A stretch of 64,000 nucleotides of DNA, taken from assembly GCF_019393635.1 (NCBI RefSeq), contig NC_057867.1, forward strand, positions 71,861,492-71,925,491, given 5' to 3'. Shown one piece after another: positions 12,716 to 25,774 of this stretch; the stretch's first letter is position 1; every line of letters starts with the position of its first letter. A program made the translations under genes and the position numbers. The DNA comes from Dromiciops gliroides. Its lineage: Eukaryota; Chordata; Mammalia; Microbiotheria; Microbiotheriidae. The notes beneath the pieces were generated by a model. It was given only the letters and a program-made list of their open reading frames with translations, was not told where the DNA came from and did not search any database.

Positions 12716-13150
12716 GGATTTGGCCCTGTCAAGTTTCTAAGTCTCAATTGCCTGGGAGATTTACAATACTTCTCTCATTGGTAGGCACCAGTCTCTATTA
12801 GGAGAGAACCTGTAAATAAAGATAATGGTGGAATGCAAAACAAATTCTGCTCCCCCCAGAAACGTAATTTTGAAGCTAGAATTTCAGATTCACTCTCCCC
12901 TACCTAGGCTTTAGGGCTAGATTTCAGGTGCTTCTGGGAGCAGTTACCTTGATAAGATCTGCCTACAAAGGCAGTACAGAATTAGGTTTGAGGGGCAAGG
13001 GTTCAACTAGGCTGAAAACAAGTTGTAAACCTGGAGGCATGTTACTTAGACACTTCATTGAAGGACAGTATTATAAATGTGGCTTTCCACCTTAGAGCAT
13101 CTAAGAGACAAAGCATCCAGAACGAGATAGCATGGACACCCCCCTCCCCG
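12712..13150. other. Unassigned intergenic sequence
   Basis: No gene seen; possibly a very diverged MIR near 12920-13080. Confidence 0.45.
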
Positions 13151-13480
13151 CTCCCCCCATCTTTTTCACACTCAGCATTTCCAGTTCTTTCATCCAACCA
13201 TCAGATGTCAGTTTCAGGGCCCTTCCCCATTCTGGCTGTCTTCCTCTTGACAATTGCCATGTCCCTCCTAAATATGGCACCTGGAACTGAGCGCAAAGTG
13301 CCAGATGTGCTCTGACCAGGGAAAAGTGCACTAGAATTATTGCCTCTTGCACTCCAGTCCCACTGTCCCATGATACAGGCTAAGGTTTCATGAGGTTTTT
13401 TTTCGAAGTTACGGCAAACTGGTGACTATGGCACTTGGAGCCCACTAAAAATACTTAGATCACATTTCCTCTGATTCACC
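13150..13480. repeat. CR1/L3-type LINE fragment
   Basis: ATGGCACCTGGAACTGAGC followed by AGATGTGCTCTGACCAGG matches the family at 660 and 62700. Confidence 0.55.
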
Positions 13481-13599
13481 AGCAGATGAATACATTACAG
13501 AAATGTTGAATCCTTGGAATGTACGTTATTCCTTGTACAGTTTTCTTCCAATATTAATATTTCATAATATAGTAAATTGCCCAAGGCATGAATTTAGCC

Positions 13600-14180
13600 C
13601 ATAAAACACATATGTGCAATACACTGTGATAGGTGTTGGAGATATAAAGATGATAAAAGGCACAGTTCCCACCCTCAAGGAATTTATAATATAAGGAGGG
13701 GGGAGTTAAGATAGGCAAAATAATAACTCACACTTGTACTGGCCTTCAAAGCTTACAAAGAATTTTCATTCCAATAATCCTGCATCACTAGGCCCATTTT
13801 TACAGGTAAAGAGACTGAGGCCGAGAGGTGTTCTGCCACTTGCCCACCATCATACAGCCAGGAAGCTTCCAAGGTGGGCTAGGAACCTGGGTATTTTCAT
13901 TCCAAGCTCCACACTTTATCAACCACACCGCACTACCACAAACAACAATACATCTGAAAATTTACTAATGGGTGTGTACATGGGTGTGGAATCAGAGAGC
14001 ACTTCATGGAAGTGGAAGTGATACCCAAGTGGGTATGGGAGGGAAGAAAAACATTTTAACGAGGGGATACTGGGGTAGAGAGGGAGTCCATTCTAGGCAT
14101 GGGGGCTGGCACGAGCCAAAGCACTGTTGCACAGAGGGCATGATGAGAGGCAGGTCAACTTGGCTGGAATCATTTCTGCT
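13600..14180 (-). repeat. L2-type antisense fragments flanking a MIR copy
   Basis: 13600-13725 and 13960-14180 carry antisense L2-type phrases. 13725-13935 is an antisense MIR (AGAGACTGAGGCC and nearby). Confidence 0.5.
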
Positions 14181-14439
14181 AAAGTTGGAAAGGTAGACAG
14201 TGCTGGGAGCAGGACACAGGTGGGGTTCTTTAGTTCTGTACCTTGTGTCTTGGGCCAGGGCCTAGCTGTTAGTGCATTGTCCCACCCACATATCCCAGCC
14301 CTTTCATGGCACAGGAAAGTGGGATGGGGTCAAAAAGGTCCAACATTCTTGCACAGCCACCAAAATCACCTCTCGCCCCATCAAGAATGAGCCATAGAAA
14401 CACAAAAGGAGCCAAGGAGAAAACTACATACCTAGAAAA

Positions 14440-14650
14440 TGGGTAAGAGCCGGCTGGCTCCAGGGAAGTGAGCTGTAGAGTTCGAGGCAGAGGGCCTGGG
14501 CTCCAAGGCCATCACACATAGTCACTACCTGGGTAACAATGGGCAAGTCCCTTCCCCTCCTTGGAATTCAGTTTCCTCCACTGTACAGTGAGGAAGGGTT
14601 GGACTCTATAGTTTCACATCTCAGTCTCCCAGCCTCTGACTGCCCAGGCC
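14440..14650 (+). repeat. MIR-like SINE
   Basis: GGCAAGTCCCTTCCCCTCCT, then CAGTTTCCTCCACTGTACAG, is a MIR CORE in sense orientation. Confidence 0.55.
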
Positions 14651-16057
14651 TCATCCCACCCCGGCCTCATCCTGCCCCACCCCCATCAGTGCCAACAACT
14701 CACACCTGGCTACACAAGACACCTGGCAGCTATCCGTGGGGCATGTGAGGAGCAACGACCGACCCCTCCCCCATCTCTCCCGCAGCCCCACCTTCCCCCA
14801 AGGTCATTTAAGAAACATTCCACCTCCCCCCTTTATCCCCGACTCCCAACAGAAAACCAGCAATTCAATAAAGAACTTATGGACCAGGAATAAAGCCAAG
14901 ATGTTTCTTCTTCCTGTTCTTTTTTTGATACAGTTCTAGAAATACTAACAAGAGCAATGAGAAAAGAAAAAGAAATTAAAGGCAGAAAGGCAGAGAGGAG
15001 AAAAAACTCCCGATTTGCTGATGACAAGATGGTTTTCTTAGAAGACCCTAGAGACTCAGAACAGAAGCTGAGACAATTAATAGCTGCAGCAACATTTCAT
15101 GGCACAAAATAAACCCATAAACATCCACAGCACTTCTAAACAATATCAATGACTCACAAGAGGAAATAATATTAAGGGGAAGTCCCATTCAAAATAACTA
15201 CAAGATGCATAAAATATCTGGGATTTGATCTGCCAAAGCACATAAAAGAGTTGTGTGGACTTAATTACAAAGTGCTCCTTAAAGAAACAAAGAACAACTT
15301 AAATAGCCAGAGGAGTATTCTAAGCTCATGGCTAGGTCCTGCCAACATAATAAAATTGATAATACAACCAAACTTAATTTACACTTGTAAATGCTTTATC
15401 AGACTACCAAAGGGATGCTGTACCAAATTCAATAAAATAATAACAAAAATCATTCAGAGAAACAAAAGATCTAGGGTGTTCAGGTGAATAGTAAAAAGAG
15501 ACAGGGATAAAGGGAGAAGAGCACTTTCAGACCTCAAACCATATTATAATGTTGGAGCAAAAATAAAAACCATTTGGTACTAGTTAAATAAATAGAAAAG
15601 TAGAACAATGAAAAAGATTAGAAAAGGGAAAATCACAATTAATGGAACTCAATATCCCAGTATCTGACAAACCTGAAAACATAAACTACCTAGGAAAGAA
15701 CCTATTTGATAAGAAATTCTGAAAAAAACTGAAAAGCAGTTTGGCAGAATTTAGACTTGGACCAACACCTTATGCTATATTCCAAAATGAATTCAAAATG
15801 GATATACAACCTCAATATTAGAGATCATATCATAAAAAATTAGAAGAGAAGCAAATCACATACTTTTCACAGAAATGTGCAGGGGGTAAAATTTTAGCCA
15901 AATAAAGAATAAAATTACAAAAGATAAAACAGATAACTGATTTCATAAAATTGAAAAGCTTCTGCACAAATAAAATTAATGCATGTAAGTTAGGAAGGGA
16001 ATGTATCTAAGGTAGGTTACCTGGAGAAAAACCTTGGGATCAAAAATCTCTGAGGAT

Positions 16058-16190
16058 GGGGCAGCTAGGTGGCGCAGTGGATAAAGCACCGGCCCTGGAT
16101 TCAGGAGTACCTGAGTTCAAATCCAGCCTCAGACACTTGACACTTACTAGCTGTGTGACCCTGGGCAAGTCACTTAACCCCCATTGCCCT
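16058..16190 (+). repeat. WSINE1-type SINE inside L1
   Basis: Flanked by 17-bp duplications starting AAAAATCT at 16042-16058 and 16191-16207, two mismatches. It has almost no A-tail of its own. Confidence 0.93.
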
Positions 16191-16826
16191 AAAAATCTTT
16201 GCGGATGGTTTGTTATTCAAAATATATTGACAACTAATAGAAACAAATGATACAAGAAACCAGTCCCCAAAAGATAGGTAATCAAAGGCTATGAACAAAA
16301 GGTTCTCAAAGGAAGAATTTAAAACTATTAACAACCATATTAAAAATGCTCCAAATCACTAATATTAAGAGAAATTCAAATCACAACAACCCTGGGGCTT
16401 TATGTCAAACCCTGCAAATTGGCAAATATGACAAAAACTGGGACTAGTCAATGTTGGAAGGCTATGGAAAGACAGGCACACCAGTACAGTGGAGTTGTGA
16501 ATTAGTACAAGCACTCTAGAATGCTATTTGGAAGTATGCAAATAAAACAGCTAAAATGTCCATAGCCTTTGACCCAGAGATTCTATTGCTAGGTACATAC
16601 CCCAAGGAAGTCAGTGACCAAAAAAACCCTCCATATACACCAACATCTTTATGGCAGCACTTTTTGTCATAGCAAAGAACTGGACACAAGGTAAACGATA
16701 CCCCCTGACTGAGGCATGGCTAAAGAAATTATGTTATATGAATATAATGCAACTGTAACTGTGAATATAATATAACTGAACTGTAAGAAATGACCAGGGA
16801 ATAAGAGGAAAGGAAATAAAAGATTA

Positions 16827-17088
16827 TATATAGCTTCTACTATGTGCCAGGCACTGTGCTACATCTTTTGTTTTTAACAAATATTTCATTTGATCCTTAC
16901 AACCACCCTGGGAGGCAAGTACCATTATTATCCCCATTTTACATTTGGGGAAACTGAGGCAAACTGAGGGTAAGTGACTTGCCCAGGATGACATAGTTAG
17001 TAAGTGTCTGAGTCTGAATTTGAACTCAGGACTTTCTGACTTAAGGCCCAGCACTCTATCCACTGTGCTTCCTAGCTGCCTCATCAGG
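16827..17088 (-). repeat. MAR1/MIR CORE-SINE inside L1
   Basis: Nearly complete antisense copy: CTATGTGCCAGGCACTGTGC at one end and the tRNA head complement (CTTCCTAGCTGCC) at the other. Confidence 0.88.
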
Positions 17089-17436
17089 AGCAGCATGATG
17101 AATGCAAAGAAACATGGGAAGATTTTCAAAATTGATGCAAAATGAAGTAAATAGAGCCAGTAAAACAATATACACAACAACTATAACAATGTAAATGGAA
17201 AGAACAACCACCACAAAGTAAATTTAAAATGAATGTTCCAAAATTATAAAGAAACAAAATGAAAATACTCCTTCCCTTGCTCCTTTCTAGAGATGGGACA
17301 TCTACAAGAGTGGACTAATGTGTATAATGTCAGATTTTCTCAACATATTGATTGGTTTTTACCTATTTTTTCCCTTATTCCAATTTTCCTTTAAAAAAAC
17401 CATTAGTTATAAAAGGATGGCTCAAAATTAAGGGAA

Positions 17437-17606
17437 GGGGCAGCTAGGTGGTGCAGTGGATAAAGCACCGGCCCTGGATTCAGGAGTACCTGAGTTCAAG
17501 TCCGGCTTCAGACACTTGACACTTACTAGCTGTGTGACCCTGGGCAAGTCACTTAACCCTCATTGCCCAGCAAAAACAACCACAACAACAACATCAACAA
17601 AACAAA
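17437..17606 (+). repeat. WSINE1-type SINE inside L1
   Basis: Full head and B-box region; the tail is an AAC-rich stretch. L1 3' sequence continues on both sides. Confidence 0.92.
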
Positions 17607-17689
17607 AATAATGGAAGAAGGAGGGCAGTAGGGAAATCCAAACAATGTAAAACCAAAAGATATCAATAAAAATCTATTTTTTTAAAGAG

Positions 17690-18360
17690 AGAAAAAAGAA
17701 GCTATGTAACAGAAAAGACCAGAGGTGGGACCTAGCTCTTCCTGAATCTACGACTGCTTTTTAAAAAAGGTACAAAGGACAAAATAACAAATTTGAAAAA
17801 CCACATACATTAGATTCATTGGAATCCCATAAAATTAGGACCTAAATAGAGAAAAATTTTCCAGCATGAACCACTTCACTCTATGAACAGAGAATTAATG
17901 ATGAAAAATCCTTAGGAACGCACTAAGGCACAAAAGTGAAGTACAGCATAATCCCAAAGATACTCTCCAAGCATCAAGAAAGCATAAAGAAGTCACATTC
18001 AAAGAAATACCAATACATCAGACTTTTTAAAAAACAAAGGGAAAATGTCAAAGATGGATGAAAACATGCAAACATCTTAAATAGGACAAGACTCCAAAAG
18101 TGCATACACTATGGACATTACCATATTGTTTGAACACAGAGGGATTAACTTCAAAGGACAAGATCTGAAATAATTTACCACCTAAACCCCACAACTGAAG
18201 AGATTCATACAATCAAGGAAAGAGGAAATTCAAATGGATTGAAAAAGAAGTGGTTAAACAAAAATAATATACTTGAAACCTAGTATCACCTTTAGTTAAA
18301 AAAATATAAATACAGATGTCTAAAAAAGGTGCATATTACAGAATCATAGCATGTCAGAGC
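17690..18360. other. Unassigned, A-rich, possibly retroelement-derived
   Basis: A-rich plus strand without a recognisable frame. Base bias resembles LINE or ERV sequence, but I cannot name it. Confidence 0.35.
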
Positions 18361-18365
18361 TGGAA

Positions 18366-18590
18366 GAAATTGTCTAGTCCAAAGTGTCTTAAACTGTGGG
18401 TCACGCCCCATATAGGGTTGTGTAACTGAATATGGGGGTCGCAAAAATATACATATATATATATACATACATATATGTATGTATGTGTATACACACACAC
18501 ACACACACATACATACCCAGAGTTGTGTAAAATCTTCTTGGGTGGAAAGGGGTCATGAGTGGAAAAAGTTTAAGAACCCCTCATTTTACA
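18366..18590 (+). mobile_element. hAT-type nonautonomous DNA transposon with internal microsatellite
   Basis: One end reads GTCTTAAACTGTGGGTCACG and the other AAAAAGTTTAAGAACCCCTC, resembling the paired ends of MER5/Charlie elements. A TATA/CATA/CA microsatellite (18450-18515) has grown inside it. Confidence 0.65.
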
Positions 18591-18599
18591 GATCAATAA

Positions 18600-20060
18600 A
18601 ACAAGGCCTAGAGATGGTAAGAGTGTAGCAACATCCTTCACTGATATCAGCAGTGTTCAAAGCCAAGACATTGCATCTTCTCCAGGAGTGTGTCTACAGT
18701 AGGAATCATACCAGTTACACTTCTGTCCTGGTTCTGCAAGGCATCCTCAGCTCTAGCTACACATACACTGAAACAGTAATAAGGCTTATGGCTTCTAGAG
18801 AAAATTTTTGCTGTTTGGGGGTGGGGGGGGAACTATAATTTAGGCAGCTTTCCCAGGCTATGTTACATAAAAATCTATGTTCAAACATCCAGTGACTCCA
18901 AATTCTGTGACTTTTGAATTTTTAGCATTAGTTAGTAAGATACTGGTCTAAATTATACTAGGAAAAAATAAATTAAAGCATTCCACAATATTTTGATCAA
19001 GAAAACTATAGCCAGAAAGCATTAATGAAAAACAGGAACCAAATATAATGTGAGATTTTGGAAATCAATTTCCCATTGTTTTACTAATCCAATCCAATAA
19101 CTAGAAATAGAGATACTGTACTCCTTGAGACAGTTAAATCCAAGTGTGCCTCTTGTGTAAAGTAGATTTTGGTATATCCTATTTGATTTTCCCTCTGAAT
19201 TATATTATTTCAGACCTGATCCATCTTCCATTGATCTTCTATCACAGTTGCTCCTAGCTCTCTTTGCCTACTAGTTAATGATTTGTAAAACACTTGAACA
19301 CACTAAGGGACCAGCTTCTACTTACAGGAACCTCAAATCCTTTCCTAAAGACCTTTGGGAGTTAATGGTCACATCCTCTAATTTGTCAATTTTGTAAATT
19401 TGAATTTTTCTCATTGAGGGTTTTCTTAAAATAGACCAAACCTATAACTTAATTACCTTCTCAACTCAGGCAGTCAAAAATATTATTTCCAAAGGATCCC
19501 AAAGATAAATGATGTTCAAAGATCTGTTCATCTGCCCTTTCAATTTGCAAATCCAGTTTTCTAAGCACGAAGGTATTTCCTCCAGGCACAGTTTTTCCTG
19601 TCTTAACAAAGATTTATAGAGAGCAATTTTAAGTCTCACACAAACCCTCTTTGTTGTTTGTTGGCAATCACATCAACTCAGTGAAACAAAACCATTTTCT
19701 GGTACTTTGCCCATTTCTAAGAGTCAGAAATCTCTAGGCACAGACCTTTTATCTTTGGTTTCATGCTTTATGAAATTATCTGAAAAATACTTTTGAAATT
19801 ATGTTAATAACTATCACACCAAATACAGGTGGTCTTTTAAAAAAAACAACAACACTTAACCATGTAAAGTAGAAAGCAGGTATTTTTAAGTATTGTAAGC
19901 TTTATTCCATTGTTCCAAATTAGAATAAACAAGACATGATGTGCAATTATAACAGTTCTAAGCTAATCTAGTTAAGCAAGCTGTTAACAGTGAAAAATAG
20001 GAAATGGATAAAGGAACTGATATCAACACAGATGATAGCTATGTCCTCCAGAAATTTAAT
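18600..20060. other. Repeat-poor intergenic stretch
   Basis: No recognisable element, exon or low-complexity block over about 1.4 kb. It is one of the cleanest unique segments here. Confidence 0.5.
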
Positions 20061-20230
20061 TGATGTGCAAAGGAAACAGCATTGATCTACTATTTAACTA
20101 CCTGTTTGACCTTTGGCAAGTTACTTAATCTTTCTGACGGTCAATTGTTTCATCTGTAAAAGTGAGAGGTAGGACTAAGCAATCTCTATGATTCCTTCCA
20201 GTTCAATATCTATGATCTCATAATCATAAG
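20060..20230 (+). repeat. MIR SINE, diverged
   Basis: CTTTGGCAAGTTACTTAATC, then GTTTCATCTGTAAAAGTGAG. Confidence 0.65.
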
Positions 20231-20522
20231 TAAGAGCAATCAGGAAGCCACAAGATCCTAGAATATGAGTGAGCCAAACACAACCTTCTTGCTATGCAAA
20301 AAAGATATAACAGTCAAGGCAGTTTAGAATCTAAACTCATTTGCAAAAGCTAGGTGGATGAAGATTAAAAGGAATACAACTTCGTGAAGCAGAAAAAAAA
20401 ATCTATGGAGGGAAAGGTGAGTTTACAGAAAGTTTAAGTGTATTATAGGATGAAACTAGAAGGAAAACAACAAACAGATGAAACATGATGGAATGGTTTT
20501 GTCAAGATTTCTATAACAATTT

Positions 20523-20666
20523 TTTTTTTTTAGTGAGGCAGTTGGGGTTAAGTGACTTGCCCAGGGTCACACAGCTAGTAAGTGTTAAGTGTCTGAGGCC
20601 GGATTTGAACTCAAGTACTCCTGACTCCAGGGCCGGTGATCTATCCACTGCGCCATCTAGCTGCCC
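20523..20666 (-). repeat. WSINE1-type SINE
   Basis: Flanked by CTATAACAATTT (20511-20522) and CTATAACAAATT at the other end. Confidence 0.92.
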
Positions 20667-20761
20667 CTATAACAAATTTTTGTCATCAATGACAGTGGAG
20701 TCCACATATTTAAACTCTGACATCACAATCCCTGATATGCTATATGAGATAGTAGAAAAGG

Positions 20762-20912
20762 GGGGCAGCTAGGTAGTGCAGTGGATAAAGCACCAGCCCC
20801 TGGAATCAGGAGGACCTGAATTCAAATCTGCCCTCAGACACTTGACACTTACTGGATGTGTTACCCTAGGCAAGTCACTTAATCCTCATTGCCCTGCAAA
20901 AAAAGAAAAGTA
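20762..20912 (+). repeat. WSINE1-type SINE
   Basis: Standard head and B-box; short A-rich tail with AGAAAAG on both sides as a weak duplication. Confidence 0.9.
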
Positions 20913-20940
20913 AAAATGGCATTTAAAAGAACTAGACCAG

Positions 20941-21081
20941 GGGCAGCTAGGTGTCCCAGTGGATAGAGCACCGGCCCTGGAGTCAGGAGGACCTGAGTTC
21001 AAATCCAGCCTCAGACACTTAACACTAGCTGTGTAACCTTGGGCAAGTCACTTAACCCCAATTGCCTCACCAAAAAAAAAA
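20941..21081 (+). repeat. WSINE1-type SINE
   Basis: Perfect 16-bp duplication, AAAAGAACTAGACCAG, at 20925-20940 and 21082-21097. Confidence 0.96.
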
Positions 21082-21223
21082 AAAAGAACTAGACCAGATA
21101 AAGTACACAGAGAAGAGGTTCATACTGGAATAGATACAACTTTGAGGTTTTTGAGGGGTCAGTTTTAAATACATCCACCTGGAAAAACCTCCTTTTTTTC
21201 TAATAATAATGCCTAACATTTAT

Positions 21224-21377
21224 TTGTTTTTGTTTTTTTTAGTGAGGCAATTGGGGTTAAGTGACTTGCCCAGGGTCACACAGCTAGTTAAGTGTTAAGT
21301 GTCTGAGGCCGGATTTGAACTCAGGTAGTCCTGACTCCAGGGCTGGTGCTCTATACACTGCGCCACCTAGCTGCCCC
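21224..21377 (-). repeat. WSINE1-type SINE
   Basis: Perfect 17-bp duplication, TAATGCCTAACATTTAT, at 21207-21223 and 21378-21394. Confidence 0.96.
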
Positions 21378-21654
21378 TAATGCCTAACATTTATATAGCT
21401 GCTTTTCCTATTAAGTTAATGAGAAGTAAACTGTATATGTATATAACATCAAGATGAAGAGATCATTGCAGCATAAAACTACACAAAGATTTTTGGGACA
21501 TTATCTGTCTAGCTATATAGATTAAAGATGAAAACTGTCTAGAAAAATGTGTACGTAATACATATATAGTTACACATGCATACTATATTTATACTTACAC
21601 ACAAATGTATATAGATAAAATACCTACCTGTCTACCTTTTTCAGCTTCCTTTTG

Positions 21655-21785
21655 TGTTTTCTTCCTCTATTAGAATGTAAGCTACTTGAAGGGACTGTCT
21701 TTCTTTTTTGCTTTGAATTATATTTCCAGCACTTAGCAGTTCCTGGCACACAGTAGGCTTTTAATAAATGCTTGTTGACTTGATT
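21655..21785 (+). repeat. L2/L3 LINE 3' end
   Basis: AGAATGTAAGCTACTTGAAG through TTTTAATAAATGCTTGTTGA. An antisense L2-type fragment (21785-21930) abuts it. Confidence 0.75.
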
Positions 21786-21929
21786 TGACAAGGCACTGGG
21801 GATACAATGACAGCAATAAAATAACCCCAGCCCTCAAGGAGCTTATATTGACTGGGTAAGTTGAATGAAACATACACAGATAAATAAATGATATGGACAG
21901 AATAAAAAACAAATTCAACAAACATTTTA

Positions 21930-23230
21930 AAAATAGATTTTATTGATAACTTTTGTTTTTATGCTACCTAAGTTTTCTCTTGTATTGCTGTTCTTTCCCC
22001 CTCCCATGTCCTAGGAACTCATCCCTTATAACAAAGAATTTTTTTTAAATAAAGAGGAAAAAGATTAAAAAAAAAACAAAACTGATGCCTCAAAATATTT
22101 CCAATGCTTCTCTGTCAAGAGGTGGGTAGCATGCTTCATCATTCATCTTCTAGAATGGTGGTCGATCACTGCACTGATGAGCATTCATAGGTCTTTCCAA
22201 GATATTTGTCTTTATAATGCTATTATTGTGTATATTTTTCTGATTTTGTTCACTTCAGTCTGTACCTAGGTTTTTCTGAAACCATACCTTTCATAATTTC
22301 TTTTTTTTTTCTTTTTTTTTTTTTTGGTGAGGCAATTGGGGTTAAGTGACTTGCTTAGGGTCACACAGCTAGTAAGTGTCAAGTGTCTGAGGCCGGATTT
22401 GAACTCAGGCCCTCCTGAATCCAAGGCCGGTGCTCTATCCATTGTGCCACCTAGCTGCCCCCTTTCATCATTTCTTAAGGAAAATACTATTTTATTAGAC
22501 ATATACCTTTCAGTCAGTCAGCTATTGATTTAGCTATTCCCCAATATCCTTAGTTTCCAGGTTTTTGTCAAAAGAATTGCTATAAATACTGTGGCTCCTT
22601 TTCTTCTTTGATCTCTTGGGGAAGAGTGTAGAGTCAAAGTAGTGGTATCACTCAAAGGCTATGTGCAGCTTGGTGATTTGGGGGTATTCTTCCAAATTTC
22701 TTTCTAAAATGGCTAGACCAATTCACAGCTGTTTTCCCACAATTCTTTTACCATACAACATTTTCCTTTTTTGTTCTCTTTGTCAATCTAATGGGTAAAA
22801 GGCAAAATCCCAGAGTCGTTTTAAGGTATACTTCTCTAACTACTTGTGATTTGGAGCAATTTTCATATAGGTGGTGATAATTTGGACTATTTCCTTTGAA
22901 AACTGTTTATGTCTCTTTACTATTTATAAATTGGTGAATTAATTTTATTTTTTTATAGATTTGAATCAGCTGTTTGAAATGAGGCATTTATCAGAGAAAC
23001 TTGCTGCAAATTTTTCTTCCCAGTTAACTCTTTCCCTTTTAACTTTAGCTGCATTGGTTTTGCTTGTGCAAAAACTTAAAATTTTTATGTAATCAAAATT
23101 GTCTATTTTATCTTCTGTAGACCTTTCTAACCACTGTTTGGTTATGAACTCTTTTCCTATCCATAGGTCAGAAAAGCAATTTATCTCATGTCCCTCTACT
23201 TTAAATATATATATATAACATTTTGAATCT
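21930..23230 (-). mobile_element. L1 3' region, antisense
   Basis: Reads as the reverse complement of an L1 3' part: TTTTATTGATAACTTTTG near the 3' end, CCCTTATAACAAAGAAT, then GTGATTTGGAGCAATTTTCA further 5'. It is the opposite strand of the same module seen in sense at 16260-17690. A SINE sits inside at 22303-22461. Confidence 0.7.
22303..22461 (-). repeat. WSINE1-type SINE inside L1
   Basis: 15-bp duplication CTTTCATAATTTCTT (22288-22302) and CTTTCATCATTTCTT (22462-22476), one mismatch. Confidence 0.95.
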
Positions 23231-23269
23231 AAGTTAGGTATTTAGCTGGAGTTTATACGGTTTTAGGTC

Positions 23270-24465
23270 TTGCTTCAGTTTTGGACCTGAGGACTGGAGT
23301 TCAACAAAATATTAGGCTTTGGTACATACATTTAGGAGTCATCTGCTTAGAGGGGCCACTGAATACCTAGGAATAGATGAAATCACTAAGACAGAGTATA
23401 GAAATAGAATAGGGCCCAGAACAGAACCCTTGGAGGCAGTCATGCTGAAAGGTAACGAGAGAGGATGAAAAAGCAAAAGCAACTAAAACACAGCATGACA
23501 AAAACCAGGAGATAGTAAGGGGAGGGAGTCACATGATCAGACTTGCTCTTTAGGAAAATCACTTTAGTGGCTAAATGGAGGATGGATTAGAGTAGGGAAA
23601 GACTTGTAACAGAAAGACCCACCAGCCTGCTGGTGGGTCCAAGTGCAAGGTAATGAAGGCAAGAGACAGTGCCAAAAGGCATCTTAATAATATAAAACGA
23701 GGAGGGGGAAAGAGGGAGTTCACAGTGACTGGCTTCAATTTTTACTGTGAAATATGAGGCAAGTTTCTCATTTGAGAGTGGGGGGAGGAGGGGTAAAGGT
23801 TGATCTGAAGACAGATGAAATGGTTTGGAAGAGCTACTGTGGAGTGTGGCATAGTGAATGGATAAGGGAGGTGGAGAAGGATTGCCTAGCAGCAGTGAGA
23901 GCCTAATTGAGGTTGTGTAACATAAATTTGTAGCGGACCCAGTCAGAACAGTTGCATGATTCTCTGTACTTACTTTCAGTAGCAAGTATGTAAGAGTGAA
24001 GGTGGGAATGGTTGAGTAATCCAGGTCTGAGGCTTGGAAGGACACAATCAGCAAGATGACAAGGAGGGCAGGGACTCAAGACAAGAGGGCAGTGTAGAGT
24101 TGAACTGATTTATTAAGGGGTCAGGATGGGGAAAAGAGAGTAGCTAGTACTAGGGGGGTGATGGCCTGGAAGAGAATTGATGGATCAAAGGACTGAAGGT
24201 CACAGTACAGTTGAAGAGTAGGGTTTGATAAATGAAGGCAGAGATAGAAAGCCAAAAGATTATGGTCATATATGGGAAATTCACAATTATTGCATATGGA
24301 GGTGGTGCATGTGTGGGAGATGATAAGATCAAGGGTATGACCATCTTTATATTCAGTTGAGGTGGAGTGGAGTAGGTCATGGGAAATGAGTTGGTTGAAT
24401 AACTGAGTGTTGAGGATATTTGAGGAAGAGTCAATAAATATATATGTACATATGCACATCATTGT
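23270..24465 (-). mobile_element. L2-type LINE ORF2 relic
   Basis: The minus strand keeps recognisable ORF2 pieces in order. Near 24430-24150 an endonuclease-like segment contains KDGHTLDLIISH and YDHNLLAFYL, resembling the GHTLDL...DH of L2/CR1 endonucleases. At 24050-23590 lies a 155-codon linker frame. Near 23340 is a degraded ADDS, the RT catalytic motif. Several frameshifts mean it cannot act. Confidence 0.7.
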
Positions 24466-24469
24466 AGGA

Positions 24470-25770
24470 TCTCTTCAGTGATCATCTCAAAGAGGTCATC
24501 CTAACAATTTATATAGGAATAAGTGATCAAGAAAGTGTCAACAGTGCAGATTATGACATAGAGGCTAAAATGCCAATTCCTTGAGTTGGTACCAATATAC
24601 ACAGACATATGCAGGACAAATACTGCACTTGTACAATAGCTGTACCCACAACTGAAAAGGAAGAAGAAAACGGGCCAGACTGCATTTGGGAAGCTGCATA
24701 ATGCTTTTCATATTGCAAAGCAAATCTTCTGGTGATGTTTGGGGTGAATGCTGGAAAATTAATCTCTGAAGAATCAATGTTGTTGGTGACCTAGAGGGCA
24801 ATGGAGAGATACATGGTGGGTAGAAGTGGGCTATAGCCAAGATCAATGATAATGCAAGAAGTAGCATTAGAGATATGGATTAGGAAAGATATCTATCAGA
24901 CAAGGAGTTGGGCTGGTTATATAGTAAGGAGGAGAACTAACAGATACACAGCCTAAGGACTACACTGATACTTATGAATGTAAAGAAGCACAGAGGAAGG
25001 CCTCAGTGCAGCTCCAAGAGAGAATATAGATAAGAATCACATACTGTGAACAAAGAACAGATTACAATCGGGAGCAATGAAGGGGATGTGCATTAAAAAG
25101 AGATCACAGATGCTCTGAAGTATTCAAATGAAGGCAATTCAAAATCTTCAAGTTTTTCAGAAGGTCCTACATAGTACTCCTTAATCTTGTGAAAGATCAA
25201 TGGTGAACATATACAGGTTGCCCAATGAATCCTTTTTTATGCGAGAGCCCTGAGATCAATAGGCTCTTTCCGCTTTTCAAGGAGTAGTGATGTTAGTGGT
25301 GTGAGTGCTCTCTTCACTAATGCAGATGGCAACCCATTGGTGTCTTAGCAGATGGTCTTGGTGAGTTATCTTAACTTAAAAAAAATCAAAATCCTGTGAC
25401 AGCCCTGGTCATAGACCTCTGAGCTTGGCTAGACTCTGTCTCAAAGTCCACTCTGCCAGACAGAATGCTAGATTTTTCCAGCTGGGGATAACTTTGTCCA
25501 TTAACATTCAATGCTTCATTGGCACTGCCTTTGAGAACTCAGGGTCATATTTATAACACATTGAGGCAAAGGCTAAGCATAGAGGGAGGAAAATCCTACT
25601 TTCTATCTCTATTTCTCCTTCTCCTCCTTAATAATAATAATAATAATAATAATACCTAGGGTATTATATATTGGATATGTAGATAAAAAATCAAAATGCC
25701 AATTTTTTGGCTTTTCTCACATGTGGGAGATCCAAGGGTCACTCATTCTTGATGAGCAAGGGAGTCAAAC
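24470..25770. other. Unassigned intergenic sequence with (TAA)n
   Basis: May include the 5' continuation of the adjacent L2-type element. A (TAA)8 repeat lies at 25629-25653. No gene seen. Confidence 0.45.
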
Positions 25771-25774
25771 TTAA

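Larger units (their letters stand above)
14865..17690 (+). mobile_element. Decayed L1 (ORF2 RT end to 3' end) with three insertions
   Basis: The 5' part encodes a broken RT stretch with FADDKMVFLEDP (an FADD-type catalytic motif), then ELCGLNYKVLLKETKNN and PNLIYTCKCFIRLPKG, matching the L1 ORF2 region after the RT core. Downstream sequence matches the L1 C-terminal and 3' UTR pattern (ATGGCAGCACTTTTTGTCAT). It is interrupted by SINEs at 16058-16190 and 17437-17606 and by an antisense MAR1 at 16827-17088. Many stops and frameshifts make it dead. Confidence 0.85.

Noticed and set aside
15251..15487. Plus-strand frame as a separate small gene
   Set aside because: It matches the L1 ORF2 region following the RT core and lies inside the 14.87-17.69 kb L1.
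23587..24054. 155-codon minus-strand frame as a novel gene
   Set aside because: It lies between an L2-type endonuclease piece and a degraded RT motif on the same strand, so it is the linker region of that LINE.
25629..25653. Short regular repeats as CRISPR-like arrays
   Set aside because: All regular repeats here are simple microsatellites with units of 1-4 bp and no spacers, and the DNA is animal nuclear.
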